A stretch of DNA of 26,385 nt from CADEDV01 sp964412375 (GCA_964412375.1 CAYPOD010000039.1:1-26385), one strand, 5' to 3'. Positions 1-6,424 are shown, counted from the stretch's first letter. The notes: generated by a model from the letters alone, not told the origin. Program-made: numbers and translations.

Positions 1-2
1 AG

Positions 3-236
3 GTAGGCGCCATGATCGAATCACGGCTGGCGATGACAGGTTTTGCTCATTTTGCTTTATGCAGCCCCGCCATTGTGCATTTTGACTTTGACACGGCGTT
101 GATGCTGAAAGAAGACCCTGTGACTGGTGGCATTGCGTACGAAGCCAACGGAGTGGTGAAAGTGCCGGATGCAAACGGTCTTGGCGCAACAATTGATGAA
201 AGTGTGCTGAAGAAGCTGGAAAAAATTGTGATATAA
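3..236 (+). CDS. Dipeptide epimerase-like enolase superfamily protein, C-terminal fragment
   Basis: The open frame enters from the left edge and stops at TAA 234-236, so only the last 77 or so residues are present. The fragment begins VGAMIESRLAMTGFAHFA, followed by HFDFDTALML and GGIAYEANG. This matches the C-terminal end of the mandelate racemase/muconate lactonizing (enolase) superfamily barrel, most like L-Ala-D/L-Glu dipeptide epimerases, which act in murein peptide recycling. The catalytic lysines and metal ligands would lie upstream and cannot be checked. The ATG at 12 is internal to the family pattern and is not the true start. Another enolase-superfamily member, such as o-succinylbenzoate synthase, is possible but less likely from the ESR motif. 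Confidence 0.75.
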   Translation, partial: VGAMIESRLAMTGFAHFALCSPAIVHFDFDTALMLKEDPVTGGIAYEANGVVKVPDANGLGATIDESVLKKLEKIVI

Positions 237-299
237 TGCAATTTCCAATAAGTACAGGCAGAATGTATTTCAGAAAAAATATTAACCTCTTGTCACGGT

Positions 300-533
300 T
301 TATTTACACTCTCCTTTCTCCCATTTGGTGACTCCTGCCCTGCCAGCGATGCAGGGATTGGAATAAGTTTTATTATCACAACCGCAAACCGGATTGTATT
401 CCATGGTGCAGGGTCCTTCGGAAATTTTGCTCTGATCAATACAATCATCTTTTTTTCCTTTACCCTTACAGGTGGCCTGAGTTAGCGAAAACAACAGCAG
501 ACAAGCAGCAACAGTGGAAAGCATTTGTTTCAT
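300..533 (-). CDS. Secreted Kazal-type serine protease inhibitor
   Basis: This 77-aa protein has an N-terminal signal peptide (about residues 1-20, hydrophobic ACLLLFSLTQA) followed by one Kazal domain. Cysteines at 31, 42, 50, 52, 61 and 76 and the core PVCGCDNKTYSNPC fit the bacterial CxC variant of the fold. By analogy with ovomucoid domains, the reactive-site P1 residue is Met44 in CTMEY, which would favour chymotrypsin-, elastase- or subtilisin-like proteases. A seventh cysteine (Cys22) directly after the signal peptide could be a lipidation site, but the preceding residues QAT are a poor lipobox. The gene starts 30 bp downstream of the glycosylase gene on the same strand and may be cotranscribed with it. 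Export to the periplasm or outside is inferred; the target protease is unknown. Confidence 0.8.
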   Translation of the reverse strand: MKQMLSTVAACLLLFSLTQATCKGKGKKDDCIDQSKISEGPCTMEYNPVCGCDNKTYSNPCIAGRAGVTKWEKGECK

Positions 534-563
534 TGCGAATTATTTTTACAAATATCCGGCGAA

Positions 564-1202
564 TCACCTGATCTTTTCCTTGGGTCTTTTCTTTTTTGGT
601 ACAGGGGTATTGTCTTTCCAGCGCCACAGGTGCACACAGGCATAGGTACGATAGGGACTCCATTTGGCAGAAATTTTTAATATCGCCTCCCTGAATTTCT
701 TTTTATCCTGCCTGTCCAGTTTATACAATCTGATCATTGCATGCTGAATGCCGAGATCATCAGCCGCAAAAACATCTTCACGTCCCAGGGCAAACATCAG
801 CAGCATTTCCACTGTCCACCTCCCCACTCCTTTTATTTGCGTAAGGTAGTCTATCACTTCTTCGTTGCTCATTCCCGACAGTTTCTTTGTATTCATACCT
901 TTCTCAATTTCAAACTGTGCCACGTTTTTTACATAATTTACTTTGGCATTACTCAGCCCGATGGCCCTGAGCTTTTCAAAAGGAATGTCAACGATCTGCT
1001 GCGGTGCCGGTTCTTTACCGTCAAACAAAGCGATGAACCGGGAATAAATCACATCAGCCACTTTGGTGCTGAGTTGCTGGCTCATAATAGCAGCACAGAG
1101 ATAGGTGCAGATGTTTTTTCTTTTTTTGAGCTGGAATGGCTGGCCGTCAGCAAGCAGTCTTTTCAATTTCCTGTCTTTGGAGAGGTGCTCAACATAGTGC
1201 AT
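564..1202 (-). CDS. AlkA-like DNA-3-methyladenine glycosylase (HhH-GPD superfamily)
   Basis: This 212-aa protein carries a helix-hairpin-helix/GPD base-excision repair domain. The hairpin LTQIKGVGRWTVEMLLMFAL lies at about residues 120-139 and is followed by VFAADDLGIQ. Asp149 (second D of ADD) aligns with the catalytic aspartate of AlkA. The N-terminal half has CAAIMSQQLSTKVAD, a typical start of the HhH-GPD fold in this family. The expected role is removal of alkylated purines from DNA as the first step of base excision repair in the cytoplasm. There is no iron-sulfur cluster cysteine set and no large N-terminal TBP-like domain as in E. coli AlkA, so it is a compact form. It is divergent from mnmD, with only 37 bp between the starts. 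Confidence 0.85.
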   Translation of the reverse strand: MHYVEHLSKDRKLKRLLADGQPFQLKKRKNICTYLCAAIMSQQLSTKVADVIYSRFIALFDGKEPAPQQIVDIPFEKLRAIGLSNAKVNYVKNVAQFEIEKGMNTKKLSGMSNEEVIDYLTQIKGVGRWTVEMLLMFALGREDVFAADDLGIQHAMIRLYKLDRQDKKKFREAILKISAKWSPYRTYACVHLWRWKDNTPVPKKKRPKEKIR

Positions 1203-1239
1203 GAGTGATAATTAAAAAATAAATATAGAGTTTTGTGAG

Positions 1240-1914
1240 ATGCAGCGTCAATTAATTGTAACCAATGATGGATCTCATTCAGTAAGCATACCTGAAATGA
1301 ATGTGACCTATCATTCTGTGCATGGCGCTGTGCAGGAATCAAAACATGTGTTTATTGAAGCAGGACTATTAGCTTCTGAGGTTTTTGCACATACAGGGGT
1401 TCATGTTATGCTGGAAGTTGGATTTGGCACTGGTCTGAATGCCCTGCTGACCCTGGCAGAGGCGGACAAGCATAAAAACCGGATCTATTATACAGCCATA
1501 GAACCGTTTCCGCTGGATGAGGAGCAAGCCTTGCAGCTTAATTATTGCGGGCAGCCTGAACTGCAGCCTTATCAGACCAAGTTTGAAAAAATGCATCAAT
1601 GCGGATGGGAAGAAATGGTAGAGATCAGCTGGTATTTCAGGCTGACCAAAACCAAAAAAAGTCTTTTTGACCTGCCACCGGATAGTTTATTTTTCCTGGT
1701 CTATTTTGATGCCTTTGCCCCGGCAGCACAGCCCGAACTATGGACCAAAGAGGTATTTGAAAAATTGTATGCCACGCTGTTGCCGGGTGGAATACTCGTA
1801 ACCTATTGCAGTAAAGGCGATGTGCGAAGGGCGATGCAGGTAGCGGGCTTTGTCATTGAAAAAATTCCGGGGCCGGCAGGCAAACGGGAGATGATCAGGG
1901 CCCGGAAGCTATAA
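1240..1914 (+). CDS. mnmD: tRNA 5-methylaminomethyl-2-thiouridine methyltransferase MnmD
   Basis: This 224-aa Rossmann-fold methyltransferase matches the stand-alone form of the MnmC N-terminal domain (DUF752 type). The SAM-binding motif I is LEVGFGTGLNALL at about residues 58-70. The family signature DAFAPAAQPELWTKEVF lies in the second half, followed by LPGGILVTYCSKGDVRRAM and the C-terminal GPAGKREMIRA. The enzyme makes mnm5s2U at the wobble position U34 of certain tRNAs from the nm5 intermediate. It lacks the FAD-dependent oxidase half of enterobacterial MnmC, as expected in Bacteroidota. The length is normal for the family. It is a single gene between the divergent glycosylase gene and tRNA-Asn. 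Confidence 0.9.
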   Translation: MQRQLIVTNDGSHSVSIPEMNVTYHSVHGAVQESKHVFIEAGLLASEVFAHTGVHVMLEVGFGTGLNALLTLAEADKHKNRIYYTAIEPFPLDEEQALQLNYCGQPELQPYQTKFEKMHQCGWEEMVEISWYFRLTKTKKSLFDLPPDSLFFLVYFDAFAPAAQPELWTKEVFEKLYATLLPGGILVTYCSKGDVRRAMQVAGFVIEKIPGPAGKREMIRARKL

Positions 1915-1967
1915 TGGAGACCGGTCATAAAACACCCGACTTTTTTCCTTGTTTTTTGATTTCACTA

Positions 1968-1997
1968 TTTGTAAGAAGCTGAATATCCCTATTTTTG
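1968..1997 (+). promoter_or_regulatory. Bacteroidota-type promoter of tRNA-Asn
   Basis: TTTG at 1968-1971 and TATTTTTG at 1990-1997 match the Bacteroidota -33 (TTTG) and -7 (TAnnTTTG) elements, with an 18-nt spacer. Transcription would begin a few bases upstream of the mature tRNA 5' end at 2013. This is the best promoter match I see in the window. Confidence 0.75.
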
Positions 1998-2012
1998 CAA
2001 CCCGTTCTTAAT

Positions 2013-2086
2013 TCCTCCTTAGCTCAGTTGGTTAGAGCATCTGACTGTTAATCAGAGGGTCGTTGGTTCAAGTCCAACAGGGGGAG
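2013..2086 (+). tRNA. tRNA-Asn (anticodon GTT)
   Basis: A full cloverleaf can be drawn. The acceptor stem pairs 2013-2019 with 2079-2085 (including one U-G pair). The D arm begins GCTC at 2022. The anticodon stem-loop spans 2040-2056 with GTT at 2047-2049. The T arm GTTGG TTCAAGT CCAAC is at 2062-2078, and the discriminator is G2086. CCA is not encoded. The last 7 bases of the tRNA and the next 5 bases form the 12-bp repeat that bounds the inserted island, so the gene is intact after insertion but has acquired a new downstream sequence. Confidence 0.97.
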
Positions 2087-3587
2087 CGGAACTGGACTGC
2101 CCGGCATTCTTTGCCGGGCTTTTCTTTTGTAAAGAGCTACTAATCAACAAAATAAGCTCAAAAGCCTCATTTATTCTGGCGGTTCGATAATTCGTTCCAT
2201 TAAATTCTAATTTCTCTGGGAATATCGAACCAACCATCTTTTGTTTCGTGGACATAGATGCTTTTTTGTAGTAACCAGTAAAATCAGCCAGCAAGGCTGT
2301 ACTGAATTGGATATACTTAGCATATTCTGAGGCCGATTTTGAGAGCAACTCAAGTTTTAACTGTAACTCCTGTTTCTGCGTTTCTAAGGCATCTGTGAGC
2401 CTGTTATAGCGTTCAGAAGGTAATTCTCCTTTCAGGAACTTCTCATCCAACCCTTTTATCGTTTCGCCAATTCCCTGCAAACTATTTGCTATTTGCTTTT
2501 TTTCCTGCTCCCGCTCTGTATCATTTGTTTTAAACTTGTCCTCCAAGATGGAATAGTATAAGGTCAGGACATCATGACAAACTTGAAACTTGCTGATATA
2601 TTTTTCAAAGACGGCATTAGCCTCATCAGCCGAAAAGCGATTCTTACACCCATAGGCACGCTGACAGTGATAATAATGGTAATGCTTTTTACGGCCTTTA
2701 GATGCGCTGCCAGTCATCATTCTCCCGCACTTCGGGCAACGTAAATAACCCTTCAATGGCAAATTCTCACCTTTTGTTTTGCCCTGATATGGCTTTCTTT
2801 TGCCTCTTAAAATGTCTTGGACAGCGTAAAAGATTTCAGTATTAACTATACCCTCATGAAGTCCTTTTACATACAATTCAGGTTCGTCCCCTAATGCAGG
2901 AACAAGGATTTTTCCTACATAAAAAGGATTAGAAAGCATATTGATGAACTGTTGCTTTTGAATGGATAAACCTCGGAATGCTGCCATCTTTCTCACTTCT
3001 TCAATTGTGTATGCGCCAGATGAAAATGTATTAAAGGCAAAAGCAACTACATCCTTCGTTTTTGAATCGGGAAGAACCAGCTTTGTCGTTTTGTCATTAA
3101 CGTAACCGTAAGGCGCACGACCCATCCATTTCCCCTGCTTCAAGGCTTGTCTCAAGGCAGCCTTAACCCTGAGTGAAAGTCTTTCATTTTCTACTTGCGG
3201 CGCAGTGAGATAAAACGCTAACACGTACTGGTTTTCTGGAATGTTCATATCAACCCATTGTTCAGTAGCATTCGCTTCTATACCCAATTTCTTTAAGCTC
3301 TCGATTTCCGAAATTGATTCGCCAAGATTCCTCGAAAATCTTGACCATTGAATAAAAAGCACATGGTCAACTGTCTTCTTGTTTTCCTGAGCATACTTTT
3401 TCAATTTATTATACTCAGGTCTATCAAAACCTTTCCATGCGGAATAGCTTTCTTCAAACACTTTAACGACCTTCCACCCTTTTATCTCACAGTACTTTGT
3501 CATCTTTTCAACTTGTGAGGGAAGGCTTAGGTTTTTTTCTGCTTGTTCGTCCGTTGATACCCTTGCGTAAAGAATTACATTTTTCAT
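2052..3587 (-). CDS. Large serine recombinase (integrase) of the element
   Basis: This 511-aa site-specific recombinase has a resolvase/invertase catalytic domain at about residues 1-150, with YARVSTDEQ carrying nucleophile Ser11 and a downstream SRFSRN arginine motif. It is followed by the recombinase DNA-binding domain (about 160-270, GRAPYGY and NPFYVGK), a zinc ribbon (CPKCGRMM, HCQRAYGCKNRF, about 285-325) and a coiled-coil segment rich in E, K and Q (about 360-415). It would integrate and excise the island. The frame has no stop at the end of its conserved part. It runs through a terminator hairpin and the attachment core and ends inside the complement of tRNA-Asn, giving the tail APPVGLEPTTL. 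These last 13 or so codons are an insertion effect. The start at 3587 gives MKNVILYARVS, a typical N-terminus. Confidence 0.92.
   Translation of the reverse strand: MKNVILYARVSTDEQAEKNLSLPSQVEKMTKYCEIKGWKVVKVFEESYSAWKGFDRPEYNKLKKYAQENKKTVDHVLFIQWSRFSRNLGESISEIESLKKLGIEANATEQWVDMNIPENQYVLAFYLTAPQVENERLSLRVKAALRQALKQGKWMGRAPYGYVNDKTTKLVLPDSKTKDVVAFAFNTFSSGAYTIEEVRKMAAFRGLSIQKQQFINMLSNPFYVGKILVPALGDEPELYVKGLHEGIVNTEIFYAVQDILRGKRKPYQGKTKGENLPLKGYLRCPKCGRMMTGSASKGRKKHYHYYHCQRAYGCKNRFSADEANAVFEKYISKFQVCHDVLTLYYSILEDKFKTNDTEREQEKKQIANSLQGIGETIKGLDEKFLKGELPSERYNRLTDALETQKQELQLKLELLSKSASEYAKYIQFSTALLADFTGYYKKASMSTKQKMVGSIFPEKLEFNGTNYRTARINEAFELILLISSSLQKKSPAKNAGQSSSAPPVGLEPTTL
2080..2091 (+). repeat. 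attL-like direct repeat at the tRNA-Asn 3' end
   Basis: The 12 bases GGGGGAGCGGAA comprise the last 7 bases of tRNA-Asn and the next 5. The identical sequence is at 8547-8558. The bases on either side differ between the two copies, so the identity is exactly 12 bp. A short common core of this size is normal for serine integrases. Confidence 0.85.
2099..2128 (+). terminator. Intrinsic terminator downstream of tRNA-Asn, supplied by the element
   Basis: GCCCGGCA at 2099-2106 pairs with TGCCGGGC at 2112-2119 around a 5-nt loop. A T-rich tract (TTTTCTTTT) follows at 2120-2128. The hairpin lies inside the element and replaces the chromosomal terminator now displaced to 8557-8597. It also falls within the 3' part of the recombinase reading frame on the other strand. 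Confidence 0.8.
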
Positions 3588-3732
3588 CCTTGCTGTTTTT
3601 AAAGTTTAAAAATTCAATTTCTGCGAGTAGATATAGAAAATCTCTGACACTCTTTATCTGCCCATCAGTCAATTGTTTGTTGTTCAGAATTGCTCTGCAT
3701 TTTTCAAGATTTAACACGTTTAGGTAAAACAA
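3508..3732 (-). CDS. Small protein encoded just upstream of the recombinase
   Basis: This 74-aa frame overlaps the recombinase start by 80 bp. The first 50 or so residues (NLEKCRAILNNKQLT, VRDFLYLLAEIEFLNF) look like a compact alpha-helical protein. I recall similar small proteins just ahead of recombinases in Bacteroidota elements, but I cannot verify the family here. The last 25 residues, which overlap the recombinase gene, are basic and low in complexity and may be read-through past the natural end. A role as an accessory or regulatory protein for the recombinase is inferred only from position. Confidence 0.5.
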   Translation of the reverse strand: MFYLNVLNLEKCRAILNNKQLTDGQIKSVRDFLYLLAEIEFLNFKNSKDEKCNSLRKGINGRTSRKKPKPSLTS

Positions 3733-3812
3733 TGCACCTGCATTCGGGGCTTCCGTTCAGCAAGTATTGTAGCGAAATTGAAATATGGTATGAGGCTTCC
3801 ATTCCCATAAAA

Positions 3813-4721
3813 TCATTTTTTAACCGACAGTTTTTTACTTGTGGTTCTTTCAAGCGTGAAAGTCTGGCCGCTTGTCGTAATGTATTTGCAGCTTTGGTAA
3901 TCTGAAAGAAAACTTTCCTTGACCCTTTTAGCCACATCAACATTATTAAAGCTCTCAACTATTTGAATCCGCTCTGGTTTCCCGTTTTCGAGATAAATTG
4001 TAATTTCTTTAAGCTGGTTATTATTCAGTTGGGTTAAAATTTCTATTTCCTGTTCTGAGAATAATTTTAACTCAGCAATGTTATCTAATGATTTTTTTTC
4101 AATGAAGTCCTTTATAAGAGAATCAATAGAAATAGAAATTGAGCTTTGAAAATTGCTTTCAGTTAAAGCCCTGCTATATTCGTCCAAAGCAGGTTTAAGC
4201 CTTATTCCGTGATAGGCTGGATTCCCATAAATAGGCAACGAGCTTCCATCTTTAAAGAACCTCAGCGTAAGAGGGGTTCTATAGGAAATAATTGTCACCA
4301 ACATTCGACAAAAGACTTCTAAAGCGTAATCCCTGTCAATCTTCTTAATCAATTTTTCAAAATCCATCTTCCTCAATTCCTCAATTTCCTCATTACTCAT
4401 TTCGTCTAACACATCATAAGGGAATCCAAAATCAATAAAAAGTGTAGATACTATGTTTTTAACCGCTATATCAAACTCCCTCAACTCATCCAATAATAAT
4501 ATCCATACATAATCAGCAAAGCTGAATTTCCTCCATCCTTCCTCATCCTTTTGTGCCAGTAAATAACCCTTCTCATCCCAATGGTTAATTGTTCTGTATG
4601 TGATTTTATTATCTAATTCCGTCAGGTCTTTAACGGTAAATCGCTTAGCCATTAGCTCTGCGAATAGCTCCCTATTCATTATCGTGTGACTGCCTGAATG
4701 CTTTTGGATTATATGCTTCAT
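3813..4721 (-). CDS. MerR-like DNA-binding regulator
   Basis: This 302-aa protein has an N-terminal MerR-type winged helix at about residues 28-85: FTVKDLTELDNKITYRTINHW, then a wing-like GYLLAQKDEEGWRKFS and FADYVWILLLDELREF. The remaining 200 residues match no domain I recognise. They are alpha-helical in appearance and contain no cysteine cluster, so a metal- or redox-sensing role is not supported. A second possible start is Met15 (MNRELF). The gene is divergent from the small membrane-protein genes across a 400-bp intergenic region with inverted repeats, where it could bind. Control of recombinase or cargo expression is a positional inference. Confidence 0.7.
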   Translation of the reverse strand: MKHIIQKHSGSHTIMNRELFAELMAKRFTVKDLTELDNKITYRTINHWDEKGYLLAQKDEEGWRKFSFADYVWILLLDELREFDIAVKNIVSTLFIDFGFPYDVLDEMSNEEIEELRKMDFEKLIKKIDRDYALEVFCRMLVTIISYRTPLTLRFFKDGSSLPIYGNPAYHGIRLKPALDEYSRALTESNFQSSISISIDSLIKDFIEKKSLDNIAELKLFSEQEIEILTQLNNNQLKEITIYLENGKPERIQIVESFNNVDVAKRVKESFLSDYQSCKYITTSGQTFTLERTTSKKLSVKK

Positions 4722-4730
4722 GTTTTTAAA

Positions 4731-4782
4731 TTATACGTGAAGGTATATTTTTATTTTTGATAAATCCAACGTTTACGTATAA
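4731..4782. promoter_or_regulatory. Possible operator: inverted repeat upstream of the MerR-like gene
   Basis: TTATACGT at 4731-4738 and ACGTATAA at 4775-4782 are exact inverted copies, 36 bp apart. The left copy continues into ATACGTGAAGGTAT, itself a short palindrome of the spacing MerR-type proteins use. A plus-strand TATTTTTG at 4752-4759 between them resembles a -7 box. Autoregulation by the adjacent regulator is plausible but untested. Confidence 0.35.
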
Positions 4783-4950
4783 ATTTTATGTTAAAGTCAT
4801 TAACAAGCCTATCTGCACGTCTAAAGCCATCTTTACTTTTATGATAAAAATTTGTTTCTTTACATCTGAATTAACAGTTATAACCAAAAGAGATAGAATG
4901 AGATAGAAAAGGAAGGGATTTAATATATCTGTGGCTATTCGCTACTCCTT

Positions 4951-5065
4951 GCGCCTAAATACCGACTAAATTTTTATGTACAACAAGGCAGTAAGCAAAT
5001 GGCCCACGGTAAAGCCGTGGGCATTGCTTCATTGTTGTACGGCCTCTTAGTCGGGGCTAAGGCGC
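4951..5065. repeat. 115-nt nested inverted repeat (structured DNA or RNA)
   Basis: Five stems nest on a single axis: GCGCCT 4951-4956 with AGGCGC 5060-5065; CCGACTAA 4962-4969 with TTAGTCGG 5047-5054; GTACAACAA 4978-4986 with TTGTTGTAC 5032-5040; AAGCAA 4993-4998 with TTGCTT 5024-5029; and GCCCACGG 5002-5009 with CCGTGGGC 5015-5022 around loop TAAAG. In total 37 base pairs are separated by internal loops. It fills most of the 400-bp gap between the MerR-like gene and the first small membrane-protein gene and codes for nothing visible. It could be a structured leader RNA, a folded single-strand recognition site or a second reverse-transcription template. Confidence 0.7.
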
Positions 5066-5120
5066 AGTGAATGTCAGTGTTTCACGGCCTTTTTATTTTA
5101 TAACCATAAACGAAATTCTA

Positions 5121-5339
5121 ATGGAGAAAAAAGAAAACTCAACGCAAGGAAGAAAAGCTACTGGGATAAGCATTCTCATACTAACTATTCTGGTCACGAT
5201 TGGTATGCTCGTTGATTCAAGTAAAGGAGGCTCTTCTCCTGGGATGTTCTTTATAGTTCTTCTTATCGGTGGGATTGCACTTTCAATTTGGCTAATCAAC
5301 ACCCCCAAGCCCCCTGATAAGAACAATGACCAAAGCTAA
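5121..5339 (+). CDS. Small protein with two predicted transmembrane helices
   Basis: This is a 72-aa protein if it starts at the ATG at 5121 (MEKKENSTQGRK). The frame is open further upstream to an ATG at 5067, but that extension lies at the edge of the inverted repeat and looks non-coding. Two hydrophobic segments, GISILILTILVTIGMLV and GMFFIVLLIGGIALSIWLI, are joined by a short loop, SSKGGSSPG. The C-terminus is polar (TPKPPDKNNDQS). I recognise no family. It is the first of three small genes in a row on the plus strand within the element. A membrane location is predicted; function unknown. Confidence 0.65.
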   Translation: MEKKENSTQGRKATGISILILTILVTIGMLVDSSKGGSSPGMFFIVLLIGGIALSIWLINTPKPPDKNNDQS

Positions 5340-5375
5340 TAGTAACCTCCCTTTAAAGTAAATAGGAATAGTAAA

Positions 5376-5594
5376 ATGAAACAAAATAAACCAAAGTCGG
5401 AAGTGAGGATTAAAAGCTGGTATTTAGAAGACGAGTTATCCGATAATACTCAACCCAAAAAGGAAGATGTGCAAAAAGCTTGTGAACTATTGAATCTACC
5501 CTTTACTAAGGAAACCGCAATGGCAATCCTGTACGGCGATAATCAAGTATTACCTGAAAGAGTTTTGCCTATCTGGTTTCATGAACTGGAATAA
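5376..5594 (+). CDS. Small hypothetical protein
   Basis: This 72-aa soluble, acidic protein (SWYLEDELSDNTQPKKEDVQ, then CELLNLPFTKETAMAILYGD and VLPERVLPIWFHELE) has no recognised domain. It begins 36 bp after the preceding membrane-protein gene and overlaps the next gene by 14 bp, so translation of the two is probably coupled. The middle part could form a small helical fold. The function is unknown. Conserved spacing with the following 2-TM protein suggests that they work together. Confidence 0.6.
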   Translation: MKQNKPKSEVRIKSWYLEDELSDNTQPKKEDVQKACELLNLPFTKETAMAILYGDNQVLPERVLPIWFHELE

Positions 5595-6087
5595 TATCCA
5601 AATCAATAAAAATATGCTACGGTTTATCAAGGGGGAAACATATCGTATTGATGAGCATCCTCACTTCTATCAGGGGAATGAAGATGGAATTTATAGATTC
5701 TTAAAATGGGATGGAAGCATAAAGTATATCAAAGAAGATAGCTTAGAGAAAGTAAAACCAAGTAAATGCACGGAACAGCTACAACAGGTTAAAGAGAAAG
5801 CCAATTACTATATGGAAAAATATAATTGGTATAAGAAAAAGGAAGAAGACAAGGCATTACAAGAACAGTATAATCAAAAGAAAAAGGCTGGTTGGTTTGC
5901 AGATAATAAGCTTGTTCAAACTACTGGTTTATTATCAATGATAGCCTCGACAATTGCTGCAATCATGATAGTCTCCAAAATCCCAAGTTTTGGAGCGGGT
6001 GTAGCCACTTTCATAGTTCTAATGGTATTAGGAGTAATTGTCTCGGTAATAGTTTCATGGCTTACATACAAACTCTTTGATTCCTGA
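5581..6087 (+). CDS. Hypothetical protein with coiled coil and C-terminal membrane hairpin
   Basis: This 168-aa protein has a polar N-terminal half (IKGETYRIDEHPHFYQ, YRFLKWDGSIKYIKED) that resembles a small beta domain. A highly charged helical stretch follows, probably a coiled coil (about residues 60-105, EQLQQVKEKANYYMEKYNWY). The C-terminus has two hydrophobic segments: LLSMIASTIAAIMIV (about 118-132) and ATFIVLMVLGVIVSVIVSWLTY (about 142-163). It would sit in the membrane with a cytoplasmic sensor-like part. I do not recognise a family. The start overlaps the end of the 72-aa gene. A weak hairpin 3 bases after its stop may end transcription before the retron region. Confidence 0.6.
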   Translation: MNWNNIQINKNMLRFIKGETYRIDEHPHFYQGNEDGIYRFLKWDGSIKYIKEDSLEKVKPSKCTEQLQQVKEKANYYMEKYNWYKKKEEDKALQEQYNQKKKAGWFADNKLVQTTGLLSMIASTIAAIMIVSKIPSFGAGVATFIVLMVLGVIVSVIVSWLTYKLFDS

Positions 6088-6088
6088 A

Positions 6089-6117
6089 ATAAGGCGTACA
6101 AAAATATTTGGCCTTAT
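6089..6117 (+). terminator. Weak terminator-like hairpin after the small membrane-protein genes
   Basis: ATAAGGC at 6089-6095 pairs with GCCTTAT at 6111-6117 around a 15-nt loop. No good T tract follows, so it may only mark the transcript end. Confidence 0.35.
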
Positions 6118-6209
6118 AAGCGAATTAATTATGGTCATCAGGAAATCCACATTGGCAACATTTGCTGTGGATAAAATATATTCGAATTTTATTTAACTGC
6201 CAGTTAATT

Positions 6210-6424
6210 TCCCCTATCTTTGTGTCAGTTCTTTGAGGTAGAGCTTTCAGTGCCTCTACAATTATCCAAAAAGTAAAGTGTATTAAGTTACACAACCCTT
6301 GTGGTTCTGTTGGGCCGCTCATGTGCTGTTACGGCGGTTATACTACTAACTGCTATTCCATCACTGCTTTATGACGATGTGTTCTAACATCTGTTACTCT
6401 TGAGTAGCAGGGAATTTTAGGGGA
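6210..6424 (+). ncRNA. Candidate retron msr-msd non-coding RNA
   Basis: No gene is visible from 6088 to 6509, but the stretch is rich in hairpins, as expected of a retron template. They are GTAGAG/CTCTAC (6238-6259), GTGTA/TACAC (6278-6293), AACC/GGTT (6294-6306), GCCG/CGGC (6314-6335) and a larger msd-like hairpin with outer stem CTGCTA/TAGCAG (6350-6355 and 6405-6410) and inner stem TGACGATGT/ACATC-GTTA (about 6372-6396). The segment is closed by TCCCCTA at 6210-6216 and TAGGGGA at 6418-6424, which could be the a1/a2 repeats. Position directly ahead of the reverse transcriptase operon fits. The exact ends, the branching G and the a1/a2 assignment are uncertain. Confidence 0.45.
6215..6222 (+). 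promoter_or_regulatory. Candidate -7 box of the retron-like cassette
   Basis: TATCTTTG at 6215-6222 matches the Bacteroidota TAnnTTTG element. The -33 region, about 19 bases upstream, reads TTTA rather than TTTG, so the match is partial. Transcription would start near 6229 and cover the structured region and the three genes to 7919. It competes with the alternative that 6210-6216 is part of the retron RNA itself. Confidence 0.4.

Noticed and set aside
741..1208. 155-aa plus-strand open frame opposite the DNA glycosylase
   Set aside because: It is a shadow of the glycosylase gene, whose HhH-GPD motifs are clear on the other strand.
4951..5065. Integron attC site
   Set aside because: The outer bases (GCGCCTAAA and CTAAGGCGC) faintly recall attC boxes, but the RYYYAAC/GTTRRRY core pair is missing, there is no integron integrase, and the site is single.
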